The notes: generated by a model not told the origin, from the sequence alone. A stretch of DNA of 64,000 nt from Paenilisteria portnoyi (GCF_014322795.1 NZ_JAASTT010000012.1:27927-91926), one strand, 5' to 3'. Counted from the stretch's first letter, positions 45,684 through 55,240 are shown. Numbers and translations: made by a program.

Positions 45684-47021
45684 ATGACGACGTATCATTT
45701 TGTTGGGATTAAAGGGTCAGGTATGAGTGCACTGGCTCAAATTATGTTTGATAAAGGTTTCCGTGTGCAAGGAAGCGATGTTGAGAAGTACTTCTTTACA
45801 CAAAAAGCACTAGAAGACAATGGTATTGAAATTTTACCGTTTTCCGAGGATAATATTCATGAAGGCTTAACGATCATTGCTGGTAACGCTTTTAAGGATG
45901 ATCATCCAGAGATTAAGAAAGCGATGGACATGGATTTACCAGTTATTCGTTATCACAAATTTTTAGGACAATTAATTGATGGTTATACGAGTATTGCTGT
46001 TACTGGTTCGCACGGTAAGACATCGACGACTGGTCTCCTTTCTCATGTCTTGGAAGAGTTGCGCCCAACGTCTTATTTGATTGGCGATGGAACCGGAAAA
46101 GGTAACCCTGATGCTAAATATTTTGCGTTAGAGGCGTGTGAATATCAACGTCATTTCCTAGCGTATTCCCCAACATATGCTATTATGACGAACATTGATT
46201 GGGATCATCCCGACTATTTCAAGAGCGAGGATGACGTTTTCAGTGCGTTCGAATCATTCGGAAAACAAGTGAAAAAGGCTGTTTTTGCCTTGGGTGATGA
46301 TAAGCAATTACGTCGTTTAGAGTTGGATGTCCCGATTGTTTACTTCGGTTTTGAAGACGGTAACGAGTTCCAAGCTAAAAATATTATTAAAGAGACGACT
46401 GGTTCGACGTTCGACGTGTATCATAACGGTGAATTATATGGCAATTTTGTCATTCCAACATATGGCGATCATAACGTACTTAATGCACTGAGTGTCATTG
46501 CGGTCAGCGCATACGAGAAAATTCCAGCGGCGGATGTAGCTAAAGAATTGCAGACATTTGAAGGTGTGAAGCGTCGTTTTAGTATTACGGAGAAAAAGGA
46601 TCAGGTGTTGGTCGACGATTATGCGCACCATCCTTCTGAAATACGAGCAACTGTTAATGCGGCAAGACAGAAATATCCTGATCGCCAAGTTGTTGCGGTA
46701 TTCCAACCACATACATTTACGCGAACACAAGCCTTTTTACAAGGTTTTGCGGATAGCTTGAACTTAGCCGACGAAGTGTATTTATGTGATATTTTCGGTT
46801 CTGCCCGCGAAAATCGTGGCACGCTAACGATTCAAGATTTAGCAGCGAAAACCAAAGGAAATCACGTGATTCAAGAACAACACACAGAAAGTTTACTAGC
46901 ATATCCGAATGCAGTTATCCTCTTTATGGGAGCTGGAGATGTTCAAAAGTTCCAAGCAGCATATGAAGGTGTTCTTGACGCAGGTGTGGAATTAATGGAA
47001 GAAAAGCGAGCAGTAAATTAA
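45684..47021 (+). CDS. murC: UDP-N-acetylmuramate-L-alanine ligase
   Basis: 445 residues, normal for MurC. It adds L-Ala to UDP-MurNAc, using ATP, in the cytoplasm. The UDP-binding start is [18 protein letters not shown], the ATP loop is [15 protein letters not shown], and the Mur-ligase segments include [43 protein letters not shown] and [17 protein letters not shown] precedes the ATG. Followed by its own terminator. Confidence 0.97.
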   Translation: MTTYHFVGIKGSGMSALAQIMFDKGFRVQGSDVEKYFFTQKALEDNGIEILPFSEDNIHEGLTIIAGNAFKDDHPEIKKAMDMDLPVIRYHKFLGQLIDGYTSIAVTGSHGKTSTTGLLSHVLEELRPTSYLIGDGTGKGNPDAKYFALEACEYQRHFLAYSPTYAIMTNIDWDHPDYFKSEDDVFSAFESFGKQVKKAVFALGDDKQLRRLELDVPIVYFGFEDGNEFQAKNIIKETTGSTFDVYHNGELYGNFVIPTYGDHNVLNALSVIAVSAYEKIPAADVAKELQTFEGVKRRFSITEKKDQVLVDDYAHHPSEIRATVNAARQKYPDRQVVAVFQPHTFTRTQAFLQGFADSLNLADEVYLCDIFGSARENRGTLTIQDLAAKTKGNHVIQEQHTESLLAYPNAVILFMGAGDVQKFQAAYEGVLDAGVELMEEKRAVN

Positions 47022-47032
47022 TAGACTAAATG

Positions 47033-47075
47033 AGAGCTGTAAATCAGGATTTTTCCTAGTTTGCAGTTCTTTTTT
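47033..47075 (+). terminator. murC terminator
   Basis: Stem AGAGCTGTAAA / TTTGCAGTTCT followed by six T residues. Confidence 0.75.
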
Positions 47076-47083
47076 CTATGCAT

Positions 47084-47124
47084 AAAAAAAGGAATCCCAA
47101 TGCTGAAAACGGGATTCCTTTTTG
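47084..47124. terminator. bidirectional terminator between murC and ampS
   Basis: Perfect stem AAAAAGGAATCCC / GGGATTCCTTTTT; U runs on both strands. Confidence 0.85.
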
Positions 47125-47128
47125 GTGG

Positions 47129-48241
47129 TTAAATTAAGTTTTCTGGGTTTAATTTTTCAAGTTCTGGAATGACGAATCGGCCGTCTTTGCGAATGAGCAC
47201 GTCATCAAAGTAAATTTCGCCGCCGCCGTATTCTGGACGTTGAATATTCACGAGATCCCAGTGAATGGCTGAATTATTGCCGTTGGGTGCTTCGTCGTAA
47301 CATTGACCAGGAGTGAAATGGAAACTACCCTCGATTTTCTCGTCAAATAGGATATCTTGCATTGGCTCATGGATGAATGGGTTAACACCAATCGCGAATT
47401 CACCAATAAAGCGCGCACCTTCATCTGTATCCAAGATTTTATTTATACGTTCGGTGTCATTTGCAGTAGCCTTCACGATTTTTCCATTTTCAAAAGTAAA
47501 GGAAACATTTTCAAAAACGAAGCCTTGATAAGGAGACGGCGTGTTGTATGTGATGGTGCCATTGATAGAATCGCGCACAGGAGCCGTATAAACCTCGCCA
47601 TCAGGAATATTTAATTGGCCGGCGCATTTGATTGCGGGAATGTCTTTGATCGAAAAACGCAGGTCTGTGCCTTCTCCGACAAGACGAACGCGATCGGTTT
47701 GATTCATCAGCGTTACGAGGCTTTCCATTGCCTCGCCCATTTTACTATAGTCAAGTGTGCAGACTTGGAAATAGAAGTCTTCGAAGCCAACCGTGCTCAT
47801 TCCAGACAATTGAGCCATGGAAGCGCTTGGATAACGCAAAACGACCCATTTCGTTTGTTTTACGCGGATACTCGTATGCATTTTTCCGACTGTTTCGCCA
47901 TTGATTTTTAGTTTTTCGGCAGGGACATCTGATAATTCGTTGATGTTGTTACCTGCACGCAAGCCGATATACGCATCCATTTCTTTCATAACATTACCCT
48001 CAAATTCAGCAATTTTCGCATATTGTTCTGAATTCGCGCCCAGCATCATTTCCCGGTCAATTTGCGGTTCTTTCAAGGATACGAACGGAAAACCACCAGC
48101 TTTATAGGCCTCAGCTACAAGCGATGTGACCAATTCCTTTTGTACGCCGAAGTTTTCGATAAGTACTTTTTCGCCTGGTTGTAGGCTTACAGAATAGTTG
48201 ATTAAGTTATAGGCTAGTTTTTCAATACGCGGATCTTTCAA
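47129..48241 (-). CDS. ampS: M29-family aminopeptidase (AmpS-like)
   Basis: About 370 residues, M29 thermophilic-aminopeptidase family. Motifs include VLIENFGVQKELV, RYPSASMAQLSGMST, GTDLRFSI, NIPDGEVYTAPV, GEFAIGVNP and GNNSAIHWDLVNI, which supply the clustered Glu/His/Asp metal ligands. I prefer the TTG at 48241 (KDPRIEKLAYNL) because GGAG lies eight bases upstream; a GTG at 48250 overlaps that ribosome binding site. Its gene is convergent with murC and divergent from the ytxG unit. A cytoplasmic peptide-trimming role is expected. Confidence 0.88.
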   Translation of the reverse strand: MKDPRIEKLAYNLINYSVSLQPGEKVLIENFGVQKELVTSLVAEAYKAGGFPFVSLKEPQIDREMMLGANSEQYAKIAEFEGNVMKEMDAYIGLRAGNNINELSDVPAEKLKINGETVGKMHTSIRVKQTKWVVLRYPSASMAQLSGMSTVGFEDFYFQVCTLDYSKMGEAMESLVTLMNQTDRVRLVGEGTDLRFSIKDIPAIKCAGQLNIPDGEVYTAPVRDSINGTITYNTPSPYQGFVFENVSFTFENGKIVKATANDTERINKILDTDEGARFIGEFAIGVNPFIHEPMQDILFDEKIEGSFHFTPGQCYDEAPNGNNSAIHWDLVNIQRPEYGGGEIYFDDVLIRKDGRFVIPELEKLNPENLI

Positions 48242-48413
48242 GAAAATCACTCCATTTCATTTTTTCAGCCGTTTCGCGGCACCCCTTTAGTTTACTCCAA
48301 ATCGGCCAAATATGCTTCCAAAAAGAATTTATCTGTCGACTGCTACGCTTTTTCGCTTTCCTTTTTCGCATAATATTGCTAAAATGAAGACAGCCCGTTC
48401 TTTAAAAATGGTC

Positions 48414-48439
48414 GTTTTACATAGACGCATTAGGGGTAA
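48414..48439 (+). promoter_or_regulatory. sigma-B-type promoter of ytxG-ytxH
   Basis: GTTTTA (48414-48419), 14-base spacer, GGGTAA (48434-48439), a close match to GTTT-N12-15-GGGTAT. The downstream genes are known general-stress genes in Bacillus. Confidence 0.6.
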
Positions 48440-48470
48440 AGTGTCAGATATATGTGGAGGTGTAGAGAAG

Positions 48471-48929
48471 GTGGAAATAATTTTATACATTGCGGCTCTA
48501 GTTGCTGCAATCGCGCTACTTGTCATTGCGGTTTATCTGGGCATGACGCTCAAATCAACTTCAAAAACAATGGATGAAGTAGCTAAATCACTTGAAGAAA
48601 TGACAGGTGAAGTCAAAGGAATTACGGATCAGGCCGAGAAATTAATGAGCAAGACAAACGATCTTCTCGAAGATATCAACGGCAAAGTTGCAAAAGTAGA
48701 TCCGGTATTCGACGCTGTTGGAGACATCGGCGTATCGCTTCTTGGACTAAGTCAGTCTGTTCGTGAATTAGCAACGCTTGCGACGAATAAAGTCCATACA
48801 AATGAGACGAAAATCGTACAAGCCGTATCATTTAGTAACTCTATTTTATCATTCCGTGATAAGATGAAAGCGAGTAAAGCTGCTAAACAAGCTGCGGCGG
48901 AAGCGAAAGAAGAAACAATCACTTTATAA
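48471..48929 (+). CDS. ytxG: DUF948 membrane protein YtxG
   Basis: About 152 residues. An N-terminal TM helix (ILYIAALVAAIALLVIAVYL) is followed by a long coiled-coil region (TMDEVAKSLEEMTGEVKGITDQAEKLM pattern) and an Ala/Lys-rich tail. The DUF948 family resembles a chemoreceptor-like helical hairpin without a signalling tip. The GTG at 48471 has GGAGG about ten bases upstream; the longer frame from 48312 contains the promoter. In B. subtilis ytxGHJ belongs to the general stress regulon; its exact role is unknown. Confidence 0.8.
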   Translation: MEIILYIAALVAAIALLVIAVYLGMTLKSTSKTMDEVAKSLEEMTGEVKGITDQAEKLMSKTNDLLEDINGKVAKVDPVFDAVGDIGVSLLGLSQSVRELATLATNKVHTNETKIVQAVSFSNSILSFRDKMKASKAAKQAAAEAKEETITL

Positions 48930-48951
48930 AATGAAGTTGGAGGGAAAATAT

Positions 48952-49479
48952 ATGTCTGGAAAAGATGGAATTAACGTAAAAGATTTTCTAATCGGAGGTT
49001 TAATCGGAGGTATCGTAGGTTCAGTAACGGCACTACTTTTAGCTCCAAAATCAGGTAAAGAACTACGCGGTGACTTAAACGAGCACGTAGATGTGATGAA
49101 AGAAAAAGGATCACAATGGAAAGACGTTGCTTACGAAAAAGGCATCGAAATTGGTAATGTAGCCAAAGATAAAAAAGATGCTCTTGTGGATTCTGCATCA
49201 GGTTTTGTTGGTGTGGTAAAAGATAAGTCAGGTCAACTGTATGAAACAGTTTCTAAACAGACAAAAACTGTAAAAGAAACAGCTTCTGCAGGCCTTGAAG
49301 CAACTAAACAAGCGGCACAAAAAGCAGGCGAAACGTTCAAATCCGAAGCAAAAGAAGCGGGCGATGACGTGAAGCATGCGGCTGACAAATCAAAAGAAGA
49401 AGTGAAAGATGCTTCGAAAACAGCGAAAGATAAAACAGAGAAAATTGTTGATGACGCGAAAAAAGAATTGAAAAAATAA
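48952..49479 (+). CDS. ytxH: YtxH-like general stress protein
   Basis: About 175 residues. The YtxH start DFLIGGLIGGIVGSVTALLLAPKSGKELR is a glycine-zipper-like helix followed by the conserved LLAPKSG. The remainder is a long Lys/Ala/Glu-rich amphipathic region with imperfect 11-residue periodicity (AKDK, ETVSK, KEAGDDVKHAADKS), resembling apolipoprotein- or LEA-type helices. The ATG at 48952 has GGAGGG. Same transcript as ytxG. Confidence 0.82.
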   Translation: MSGKDGINVKDFLIGGLIGGIVGSVTALLLAPKSGKELRGDLNEHVDVMKEKGSQWKDVAYEKGIEIGNVAKDKKDALVDSASGFVGVVKDKSGQLYETVSKQTKTVKETASAGLEATKQAAQKAGETFKSEAKEAGDDVKHAADKSKEEVKDASKTAKDKTEKIVDDAKKELKK

Positions 49480-49485
49480 ATTAGG

Positions 49486-49529
49486 GGTTATAAATGAGGT
49501 GTGAGAACACTTTGTTTATAACCTTTTTT
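49486..49529 (+). terminator. ytxH terminator
   Basis: Stem GGTTATAAA / TTTATAACC with an inner GTGT/ACAC, then TTTTTT. Confidence 0.8.
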
Positions 49530-49611
49530 ATTATTAGCCCTAGACTTATGGAAAATTAGCTTGCAATTGTCTCGGTGAAATGTTAGGATTAAGCTATACT
49601 ATTCGCTTTAA

Positions 49612-49631
49612 CACTTAAAAGCGCTTAAGTG
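49612..49631. promoter_or_regulatory. inverted repeat upstream of the aroA promoter
   Basis: Perfect arms CACTTAA / TTAAGTG separated by AAGCGC, 13 bases upstream of the aroA -35 box. It could be an operator, possibly for an aromatic-pathway regulator. No T tail, so it is unlikely to be a terminator. Confidence 0.35.
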
Positions 49632-49644
49632 AAAAAGCGGCATG

Positions 49645-49673
49645 GTGACAAATGAATCATTTTCATCTATAAT
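49645..49673 (+). promoter_or_regulatory. promoter of aroA
   Basis: GTGACA (49645-49650), 17 bases, perfect TATAAT (49668-49673). Confidence 0.65.
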
Positions 49674-49726
49674 GATACAATATACTGTACAACTATATAC
49701 AGGGAAATTGGAGAGGTGGCAAAATC

Positions 49727-50812
49727 ATGGGAAATCCAAATTTAGAAGAATTACGAGCACAAGTTGATAGCTTAAACATCGAGGTTTTAGAGGCTATTAA
49801 TAAACGGGCGAATTTAGTACAAGAAATCGGAAAAATTAAGGGGATGCAAGGTGTTATTCGTTTTGATCCAGTTCGCGAACGTCAAATGTTAAACGCGATT
49901 ACAGATGCGAATGAAGGCCCTTTTGAAGATAGCACGATTGAGAAATTATTTAAAGAAATTTTTAAAGCTGGGTTGGAGTTACAAGAAGATGACAACTCGA
50001 AGGCTTTACTCGTTTCCCGTAAAAATAAAAAAGAAGACACTATTGTGAATGTAAATGGCGTGCCAATCGGAAACGGTGTACCAACATTTGTATTTGGTCC
50101 GTGTTCTGTGGAATCCTATGATCAAGTAGCTACTGTTGCTGGCGCTGTTCGTGATAAAGGTCTGAAATTACTTCGCGGTGGCGCTTTTAAACCACGTACT
50201 AGCCCGTATGATTTCCAAGGTCTTGGCGTCGAAGGTCTACAAATTCTGAAACGTGTAGCCGACGAGTTCGGTCTTGGCGTTATTAGCGAAATCGTGACAC
50301 CTCGCGATATTGAAGTGGCGCTCGATCATATCGATGTAATCCAAATCGGTGCACGTAACATGCAGAACTTCGAACTTTTAAAAGCGGTTGGACAAGTAGA
50401 TAAGCCAATCCTTCTAAAACGTGGTTTATCTGCGACGATTGAAGAGTTTGTTGGTGCGGCGGAGTACATCATGGCGCAAGGTAACGATCAAATTATTCTT
50501 TGTGAACGCGGTATCCGCACGTATGAAAAAGCAACACGGAATACATTAGATATTTCTGCTGTTCCAATTTTGAAACAAGAAACGCATTTACCAGTTATGG
50601 TTGATGTGACGCATTCTACAGGGCGCAAAGATTTACTACTTCCATGTGCAAAAGCAGCACTCGCGATTGGCGCAGACGGCGTTATGGCTGAAGTGCATCC
50701 AGATCCAGCAGTAGCTTTGTCTGATTCTGCGCAACAAATGGATCTGAAAGAGTTCGATGCTTTCTGGGAAGAGATTCTGAAATCGAAGTTAGTCCCATCC
50801 AACATCCAATAG
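49727..50812 (+). CDS. aroA: bifunctional chorismate mutase / DAHP synthase
   Basis: 361 residues. The AroQ-type chorismate mutase domain at about 1-90 ([31 protein letters not shown]) is fused to a type I-beta DAHP synthase (about 100-358) with [41 protein letters not shown] and [17 protein letters not shown]. In Bacillus and Listeria the mutase domain is the allosteric sensor for prephenate and chorismate. It makes the first committed step towards aromatic amino acids and so feeds the trp operon. The symbol follows Listeria/Bacillus usage, not EPSP synthase. Confidence 0.95.
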   Translation: MGNPNLEELRAQVDSLNIEVLEAINKRANLVQEIGKIKGMQGVIRFDPVRERQMLNAITDANEGPFEDSTIEKLFKEIFKAGLELQEDDNSKALLVSRKNKKEDTIVNVNGVPIGNGVPTFVFGPCSVESYDQVATVAGAVRDKGLKLLRGGAFKPRTSPYDFQGLGVEGLQILKRVADEFGLGVISEIVTPRDIEVALDHIDVIQIGARNMQNFELLKAVGQVDKPILLKRGLSATIEEFVGAAEYIMAQGNDQIILCERGIRTYEKATRNTLDISAVPILKQETHLPVMVDVTHSTGRKDLLLPCAKAALAIGADGVMAEVHPDPAVALSDSAQQMDLKEFDAFWEEILKSKLVPSNIQ

Positions 50813-50816
50813 GTCG

Positions 50817-50939
50817 TCAGCGTGGCGACAAACGATCATTTTCGTCGTTAAAAGCTCTGTTCCAGTGCTCACATACTTTAGTACGTTCCGCGCTGGTACT
50901 CGCTTTTGCCTAGAAACTAATCATTTGTCGCCACGCTGA
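50817..50939. repeat. 123-base palindromic element downstream of aroA
   Basis: The 16-base arms TCAGCGTGGCGACAAA (50817-50832) and TTTGTCGCCACGCTGA (50924-50939) are perfect complements. Pairing continues inward with few mismatches (GAT, TTTC, AAAAGC, CCAG) to an apex near ACTTTAGT. The whole block could form one cruciform or a long RNA hairpin. No ORF. Possibly MITE- or REP-like, as with 184-362. Confidence 0.7.
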
Positions 50940-50981
50940 GGTTTGGTGGGGAGTCGGATTTTCAGTTAAGCATATGCAGAG

Positions 50982-51015
50982 AGTGGTTAGGAAATGATTT
51001 CCTAACCACTTTTTT
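50982..51015 (+). terminator. aroA terminator
   Basis: Perfect 14-base stem AGTGGTTAGGAAAT / ATTTCCTAACCACT with one-base loop spacing and six T residues. Confidence 0.85.
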
Positions 51016-51279
51016 ACGTTTGGAAACTGGATGATAGTAGGAGAGTATATATTTTTTGTAAGGGAATACATTGGCTTTGCAAGGGGATTCTTCGCTTTTT
51101 TTGGTTAAATAATCAAAGGAAACGCTTTCTTCTGAATTTTTAGTAATGTAAATAATAAGTGAAAACAATTGCATAACGAAAAAAACTATCGTATTATTAA
51201 GTGTAGGCACGATTGTGTACGTTTACAATGGTTACATATGGCTAACTGTTAAAATAAATGAATCTGGAGAGTGAAATGA
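51016..51279 (+). other. aroA-ccpA intergenic region
   Basis: 264 bases without a supported gene. A minus-strand frame (50962-51210) runs through the terminator and has no ribosome binding site. The region contains the cre-like site and must hold the ccpA promoter, which I could not place with confidence. Confidence 0.4.
51214..51227. promoter_or_regulatory. cre-like site upstream of ccpA
   Basis: TGTGTACGTTTACA matches TGWNANCGNTNWCA apart from position 5. It is 53 bases upstream of the ccpA start, so autoregulation is possible. Confidence 0.35.
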
Positions 51280-52278
51280 ATGAATATAACAATTTATGAT
51301 GTAGCGCGTGAGGCAAATGTTTCGATGGCGACAGTTTCTCGTGTTGTCAATGGGAATCCGAATGTAAAACCGGTGACTAGAAAGAAAGTGTTAGATGTTA
51401 TTAAACAGTTGGGATATCGTCCAAATGCGGTGGCTAGAGGGTTGGCTAGTAAGAAGACAACAACGGTTGGTGTGATGATTCCTGATATTTCGAATGTATT
51501 TTATGCAGAATTGGCGCGTGGGATTGAAGATATCGCAACAATGTATAAGTATAATATTATTTTGAGTAATTCAGATGAGAATGAAGATAAGGAATTGCAA
51601 GTTTTGAATACGCTACTTGGTAAGCAAGTCGATGGTATTATCTACATGGGTGAGCGCATTTCTGAGCAGTTACAAGAAGAATTTGATCGTTCGCCGGCGC
51701 CAGTTGTTTTGGCGGGTTCTGTAGATGCTGCAAACAAGATTGCATCGGTAAACATCGATTATAAACAAGCAAGCTATGAGGCTGTATCACGCTTCACGAA
51801 GAACGGACATAAAAAAGTGGCATTCATCAGTGGTTCGTTAGATGAGCCGGTAAACAGTGAGCTGAAATTAGGCGGATACCGTGAGGCGCTTAAAGAAGCC
51901 AAGATTAAATTTAACGAAGACTACGTGTTGGAAGCGGCTTATAATTATGAAGCTGGTGTCAAAGCTTGGGCGCAGTTAAGCAGTTTGAAAGCAACGCCTG
52001 ATGCGATTTATGTGGCGGATGACGAGCTTGCGATGGGTGTCTTGAATGCCGCGCTTGATGCTGGTGTGAAAGTGCCAGAAGAGCTTGAAATCGTGACTTC
52101 TAATAATACGAAATTGACATTGATGGCACGTCCGCAATTGTCAACGGTGGTTCAACCACTTTACGATATCGGTGCAGTAGCGATGCGTTTGTTAACAAAA
52201 TTAATGGCAAACGAAGAAGTAGAAGAAAAAACAGTCATCTTACCACATAGCGAAAAAATGCGCGGAACAACGCGGTAA
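51280..52278 (+). CDS. ccpA: catabolite control protein A
   Basis: 332 residues, LacI/GalR family. The DNA-binding head is [26 protein letters not shown] with the hinge helix [15 protein letters not shown]. The core carries the HPr-Ser-P contact region ([24 protein letters not shown]). With HPr-Ser-P it represses or activates genes at cre sites in response to glycolytic flux. The start has GGAGAGTG. The position after aroA is conserved in Listeria and Bacillus. Confidence 0.95.
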   Translation: MNITIYDVAREANVSMATVSRVVNGNPNVKPVTRKKVLDVIKQLGYRPNAVARGLASKKTTTVGVMIPDISNVFYAELARGIEDIATMYKYNIILSNSDENEDKELQVLNTLLGKQVDGIIYMGERISEQLQEEFDRSPAPVVLAGSVDAANKIASVNIDYKQASYEAVSRFTKNGHKKVAFISGSLDEPVNSELKLGGYREALKEAKIKFNEDYVLEAAYNYEAGVKAWAQLSSLKATPDAIYVADDELAMGVLNAALDAGVKVPEELEIVTSNNTKLTLMARPQLSTVVQPLYDIGAVAMRLLTKLMANEEVEEKTVILPHSEKMRGTTR

Positions 52279-52289
52279 TTTTAAGGAGA

Positions 52290-52326
52290 GTCGGGCAGTA
52301 TAGAAATAGATTTGCTCGGCTTTTTT
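52290..52326 (+). terminator. ccpA terminator
   Basis: Stem GTCGGGCA / TGCTCGGC with two G-T pairs and TTTTTT. Confidence 0.7.
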
Positions 52327-52337
52327 AATATTGTTTC

Positions 52338-52366
52338 TTGACATCTGTTTTAGGCTATGTTAAAAA
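52338..52366 (+). promoter_or_regulatory. promoter of the tyrS T-box transcript
   Basis: Perfect TTGACA (52338-52343), 17 bases, TAAAAA (52361-52366). Confidence 0.55.
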
Positions 52367-52379
52367 TAGAAGTACAATA

Positions 52380-52613
52380 TCATATCGAAAAGCTATGAAC
52401 GGACGAAGTAGTCGCTTATCCCTGTGGAATAGAGAGCTGGTGGTCGCTGCAAACCAGTACAAATAAGGCGGACGAATTACATCCTGGAGCACATTTGCAT
52501 TTGCAAACGGTTTTTGCCGTTATCTTAATGAAGCGAGGAAGATTTTTTCCTAAGTTGGGTGGTACCACGTATATTTTGCGTCCCTTCGTCAATAGACGGA
52601 AGGGATTTTTTTG
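52380..52613 (+). promoter_or_regulatory. T-box riboswitch, tyrosine, tyrS leader
   Basis: The specifier is UAC at 52478-52480 (GAA-U-UAC) opposite the AGTA loop-E strand at 52401-52404. The T-box GTTGGGTGGTACCACG is at about 52555-52569, with the terminator TCCCTTCGTC / GACGGAAGGGA plus T run. UGGU fits the A73 of tRNA-Tyr. Confidence 0.92.
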
Positions 52614-52652
52614 TTTTGCGAGAAATTTTATAAACGAAAAGGAGAGAATGAA

Positions 52653-53912
52653 ATGAATATTATTGATGAATTAGAATGGCGTGGCGCGATATATCAACAA
52701 ACCGATGAAGCAGGACTTCGTGAATTAACCGAGAAGGAATCGATTTCTTTATACTGTGGTATCGATCCGACGGGAGATTCGATGCATATTGGGCATTTGA
52801 TTCCATTTATGATTTTGCGTCGTTTTCAAAATAAAGGGCATCGTCCAATTATTTTAGTTGGTGGCGCGACAGGATCGATTGGCGATCCGAGTGGTAAAAA
52901 GGAAGAGCGTCAATTACAATCGATTGAACAAGTGAATAAAAACGTGGAAAGCCTGCGTGGTCAGCTAGAAACGATTTTTGATTTTGCGGGTGATCATGGT
53001 GCCATTATGGTGAATAACTACGATTGGACGAAGGATTTGACGGTGCTTGATTTCCTGCGTGATTTTGGTAAAAACTTCAATGTCAACACGATGCTAGCGA
53101 AGGATATCGTGGCGAATCGTCTAGAAGTGGGGATTTCATTCACGGAGTTTTCATACCAAATTTTGCAAGCGATGGATTACAATGAGTTGTATGAAAATCA
53201 TAATTGCCGGTTGCAGATTGGCGGTAGTGATCAGTGGGGAAATATCACGGCGGGGCTTGATTTGATTCGTAAAAAACAAGGTGAGGGCTCAAAAGCGTTT
53301 GGTTTAACCATTCCGTTGCTAACAAAAGCAGATGGTACGAAATTTGGTAAAACGGAAGGTGGCGCGATTTGGTTGAATCCGGAGAAGACGACGCCGTACG
53401 AGTTTTACCAGTTCTGGATTAACACGGATGATCGCGATGTTGTGAAATACTTGAAATACTTCACGTTCTTAGATCAAGGTGAAATCAGTGATCTGGAAGC
53501 AGCGGTCAAATTGGAACCACATCGTCGTGCGGCACAGCGTTCTTTAGCGGCTGAGATGACGCGTTTCATTCATGGACAAGAGGCATTAGATCAGGCGATT
53601 AAGATTTCGGAAGCTTTATTTAGTGGCGATGTGAAAGTGCTGACGGCCGATGAGATTGAGCAAGGATTTAAAGATGTTCCAACATTCGAGGCAGGGCAAG
53701 AAGAGAAGTTGCTTGTAGACTGGCTTGTCGATCTTGGTATTGAGCCGTCGAAACGCCAATCACGCGAGGATATTGGGAATGGCGCGATTTATATCAATGG
53801 CGAGCGTGTGCAAGATCTGGAGAAAGTCGTGACAAAAGCGGATCGTGTGGAAGATCGTTTTACCATTGTTCGTCGCGGTAAGAAAAAATATTTCTTGGTG
53901 CGCTATGTCTGA
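52653..53912 (+). CDS. tyrS: tyrosyl-tRNA synthetase
   Basis: 419 residues. The class I HIGH-type motif is DPTGDSMHIGHL near 38-49, and the KMSKS counterpart is KFGKTEGG. The tyrosine pocket includes YCGIDPTG and YQILQAMDYNELY. A C-terminal S4 domain (about 350-419) binds tRNA. The ATG at 52653 follows AAAGGAGAG; the frame from 52611 is terminator sequence. Regulated by the tyrosine T-box and overlapping the GNAT gene by eight bases. Confidence 0.96.
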   Translation: MNIIDELEWRGAIYQQTDEAGLRELTEKESISLYCGIDPTGDSMHIGHLIPFMILRRFQNKGHRPIILVGGATGSIGDPSGKKEERQLQSIEQVNKNVESLRGQLETIFDFAGDHGAIMVNNYDWTKDLTVLDFLRDFGKNFNVNTMLAKDIVANRLEVGISFTEFSYQILQAMDYNELYENHNCRLQIGGSDQWGNITAGLDLIRKKQGEGSKAFGLTIPLLTKADGTKFGKTEGGAIWLNPEKTTPYEFYQFWINTDDRDVVKYLKYFTFLDQGEISDLEAAVKLEPHRRAAQRSLAAEMTRFIHGQEALDQAIKISEALFSGDVKVLTADEIEQGFKDVPTFEAGQEEKLLVDWLVDLGIEPSKRQSREDIGNGAIYINGERVQDLEKVVTKADRVEDRFTIVRRGKKKYFLVRYV

Positions 53913-54366
53913 GGAGTTACGCTTAATAGCAATGCCGAAAGAACATTTTTCTGATTTTGCGGAATCACTTAGTGTTGGTTATGCAAAAGATCAAGCGGAT
54001 GCAGGAATTTGGCCACGCGATGAGGCGTTGTTTAAGGCAAGAATGACAACGATGGAACTGCTTCCTGATGGCGTTGCGACAAAGGATCATTTTCTTTGGG
54101 AGGTAATGCAGGGGAAGGATTTTGTTGGGACGTTGTGGGTTTTTCAAGAAGGGAAAACGTATTTTATCTATGATATTCTGATTTTCGAAGCGTTTCAAAA
54201 TAAAGGTCTCGGAAGTGATTTGCTAGTTTTACTTGAGGAAAATGCAAAAAAACGAGGAATTACGGAGATATCACTGCATGCCTTTGCGCATAATAAGCGG
54301 GCGGTTCACGTGTATAAAAAGATGGGCTTTGAAGTGGTAGATATTACGATGAGAAAATACGTATGA
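53905..54366 (+). CDS. GNAT-family N-acetyltransferase
   Basis: 153 residues. The acetyl-CoA loop is FQNKGLGSDLLVLLEENAKKRG (about 98-119), and the C-terminal HNKRAVHVYKKMGFEVVDI is the usual GNAT end. It starts at an ATG inside the last codons of tyrS, so it is probably expressed from the tyrosine T-box transcript. The acceptor substrate is unknown. Linkage to tyrS could be fortuitous. Confidence 0.85.
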   Translation: MSEELRLIAMPKEHFSDFAESLSVGYAKDQADAGIWPRDEALFKARMTTMELLPDGVATKDHFLWEVMQGKDFVGTLWVFQEGKTYFIYDILIFEAFQNKGLGSDLLVLLEENAKKRGITEISLHAFAHNKRAVHVYKKMGFEVVDITMRKYV

Positions 54367-54370
54367 AAAG

Positions 54371-54403
54371 AAGCTCTGGCATATCTATGTCAGGGCTTTT
54401 TTG
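54371..54403 (+). terminator. tyrS-GNAT terminator
   Basis: Stem AAGCTCTGGCATA / TATGTCAGGGCTT then six T residues. Confidence 0.75.
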
Positions 54404-54408
54404 GTGAT

Positions 54409-54446
54409 AAAAACCCCTCTGATACAGTTGGTATCAGAGGGGTTTG
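54409..54446. terminator. rpsD terminator (bidirectional)
   Basis: Perfect 15-base stem AAACCCCTCTGATAC / GTATCAGAGGGGTTT with a five-base loop; U run on the minus strand. Confidence 0.85.
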
Positions 54447-54451
54447 AATGA

Positions 54452-55054
54452 TTACCGTGAATAAAACTCTACGATAAATGCTTCGTTGATTTCAGCATGT
54501 AGTTCTGAACGTTCTGGCAGGCGGCTTAATGTACCTGTCAGTTTTTCAGCATCGAAAGTTAGGTATTCAGGCACGAATGCCGCAACGTCTAAGCTTTCAG
54601 CGATTGCTGATAATTTAAGAGATTTTTCGCGAACACTGATTACTTGACCAGGTGATACTTGGTAAGAAGGGATGTCTACGCGTTTTGAATCTACTAAAAT
54701 GTGACCGTGGTTTACTAATTGACGTGCTGCACGACGAGTGCGCGCAAGACCTAAGCGGTATACCACGTTGTCAAGGCGTTGTTCTAGTAAAATCATGAAG
54801 TTCTCACCGTGTTTACCTTGTAATTTGCCAGCTTTTACGAACGTGTTTTTGAATTGACGTTCAGTTAAGCCGTACATGTGACGTAATTTTTGTTTCTCTG
54901 CTTGTTGTAAACCGTACTCAGAGATTTTCTTGCGTTGTGTCGGACCGTGTTGCCCTGGAGCGTACGGACGACGTTCTAATTCTTTACCTGTTCCTGAAAG
55001 TGATAATCCCAAACGACGGGAAATCTTCCAGCTTGGACCTGTATAACGAGCCAT
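54452..55054 (-). CDS. rpsD: 30S ribosomal protein S4
   Basis: 200 residues. It binds 16S rRNA early in 30S assembly. The sequence is typical of Firmicutes S4 ([30 protein letters not shown], and the S4 domain [39 protein letters not shown]). No zinc-finger cysteines are present at the N-terminus, so it is the C-minus form. AAAGGAGGAG precedes the ATG. As in B. subtilis it is a single gene with a long leader. Confidence 0.97.
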   Translation of the reverse strand: MARYTGPSWKISRRLGLSLSGTGKELERRPYAPGQHGPTQRKKISEYGLQQAEKQKLRHMYGLTERQFKNTFVKAGKLQGKHGENFMILLEQRLDNVVYRLGLARTRRAARQLVNHGHILVDSKRVDIPSYQVSPGQVISVREKSLKLSAIAESLDVAAFVPEYLTFDAEKLTGTLSRLPERSELHAEINEAFIVEFYSR

Positions 55055-55240
55055 TGATTGACTCCTCCTTTAAATTTGTTTTAGCATAAAACAAACAAGT
55101 GTGACCAACCAAATACGTGCAGTTTATCTTCATGTATCTTCGCCCTTGCAGCAGCAGGTTACAGGATACACCACGAAAAAAATCGGGGATAAACAACGGT
55201 CATATTCATCATCACTCAAGCTGCATTTTACACGCTTTCT
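55055..55240 (-). promoter_or_regulatory. long rpsD 5' leader, candidate S4 autoregulatory RNA
   Basis: About 180 bases separate the promoter from the start codon. The transcript contains TGCTGCTGCAAGGGCG and several short complementary blocks. B. subtilis rpsD is autoregulated through an S4-binding leader, so the same is likely here. I could not fold it reliably by eye. Confidence 0.45.

Noticed and set aside
50962..51210. 82-codon minus-strand frame between aroA and ccpA
   Set aside because: No ribosome binding site and it spans the aroA terminator.
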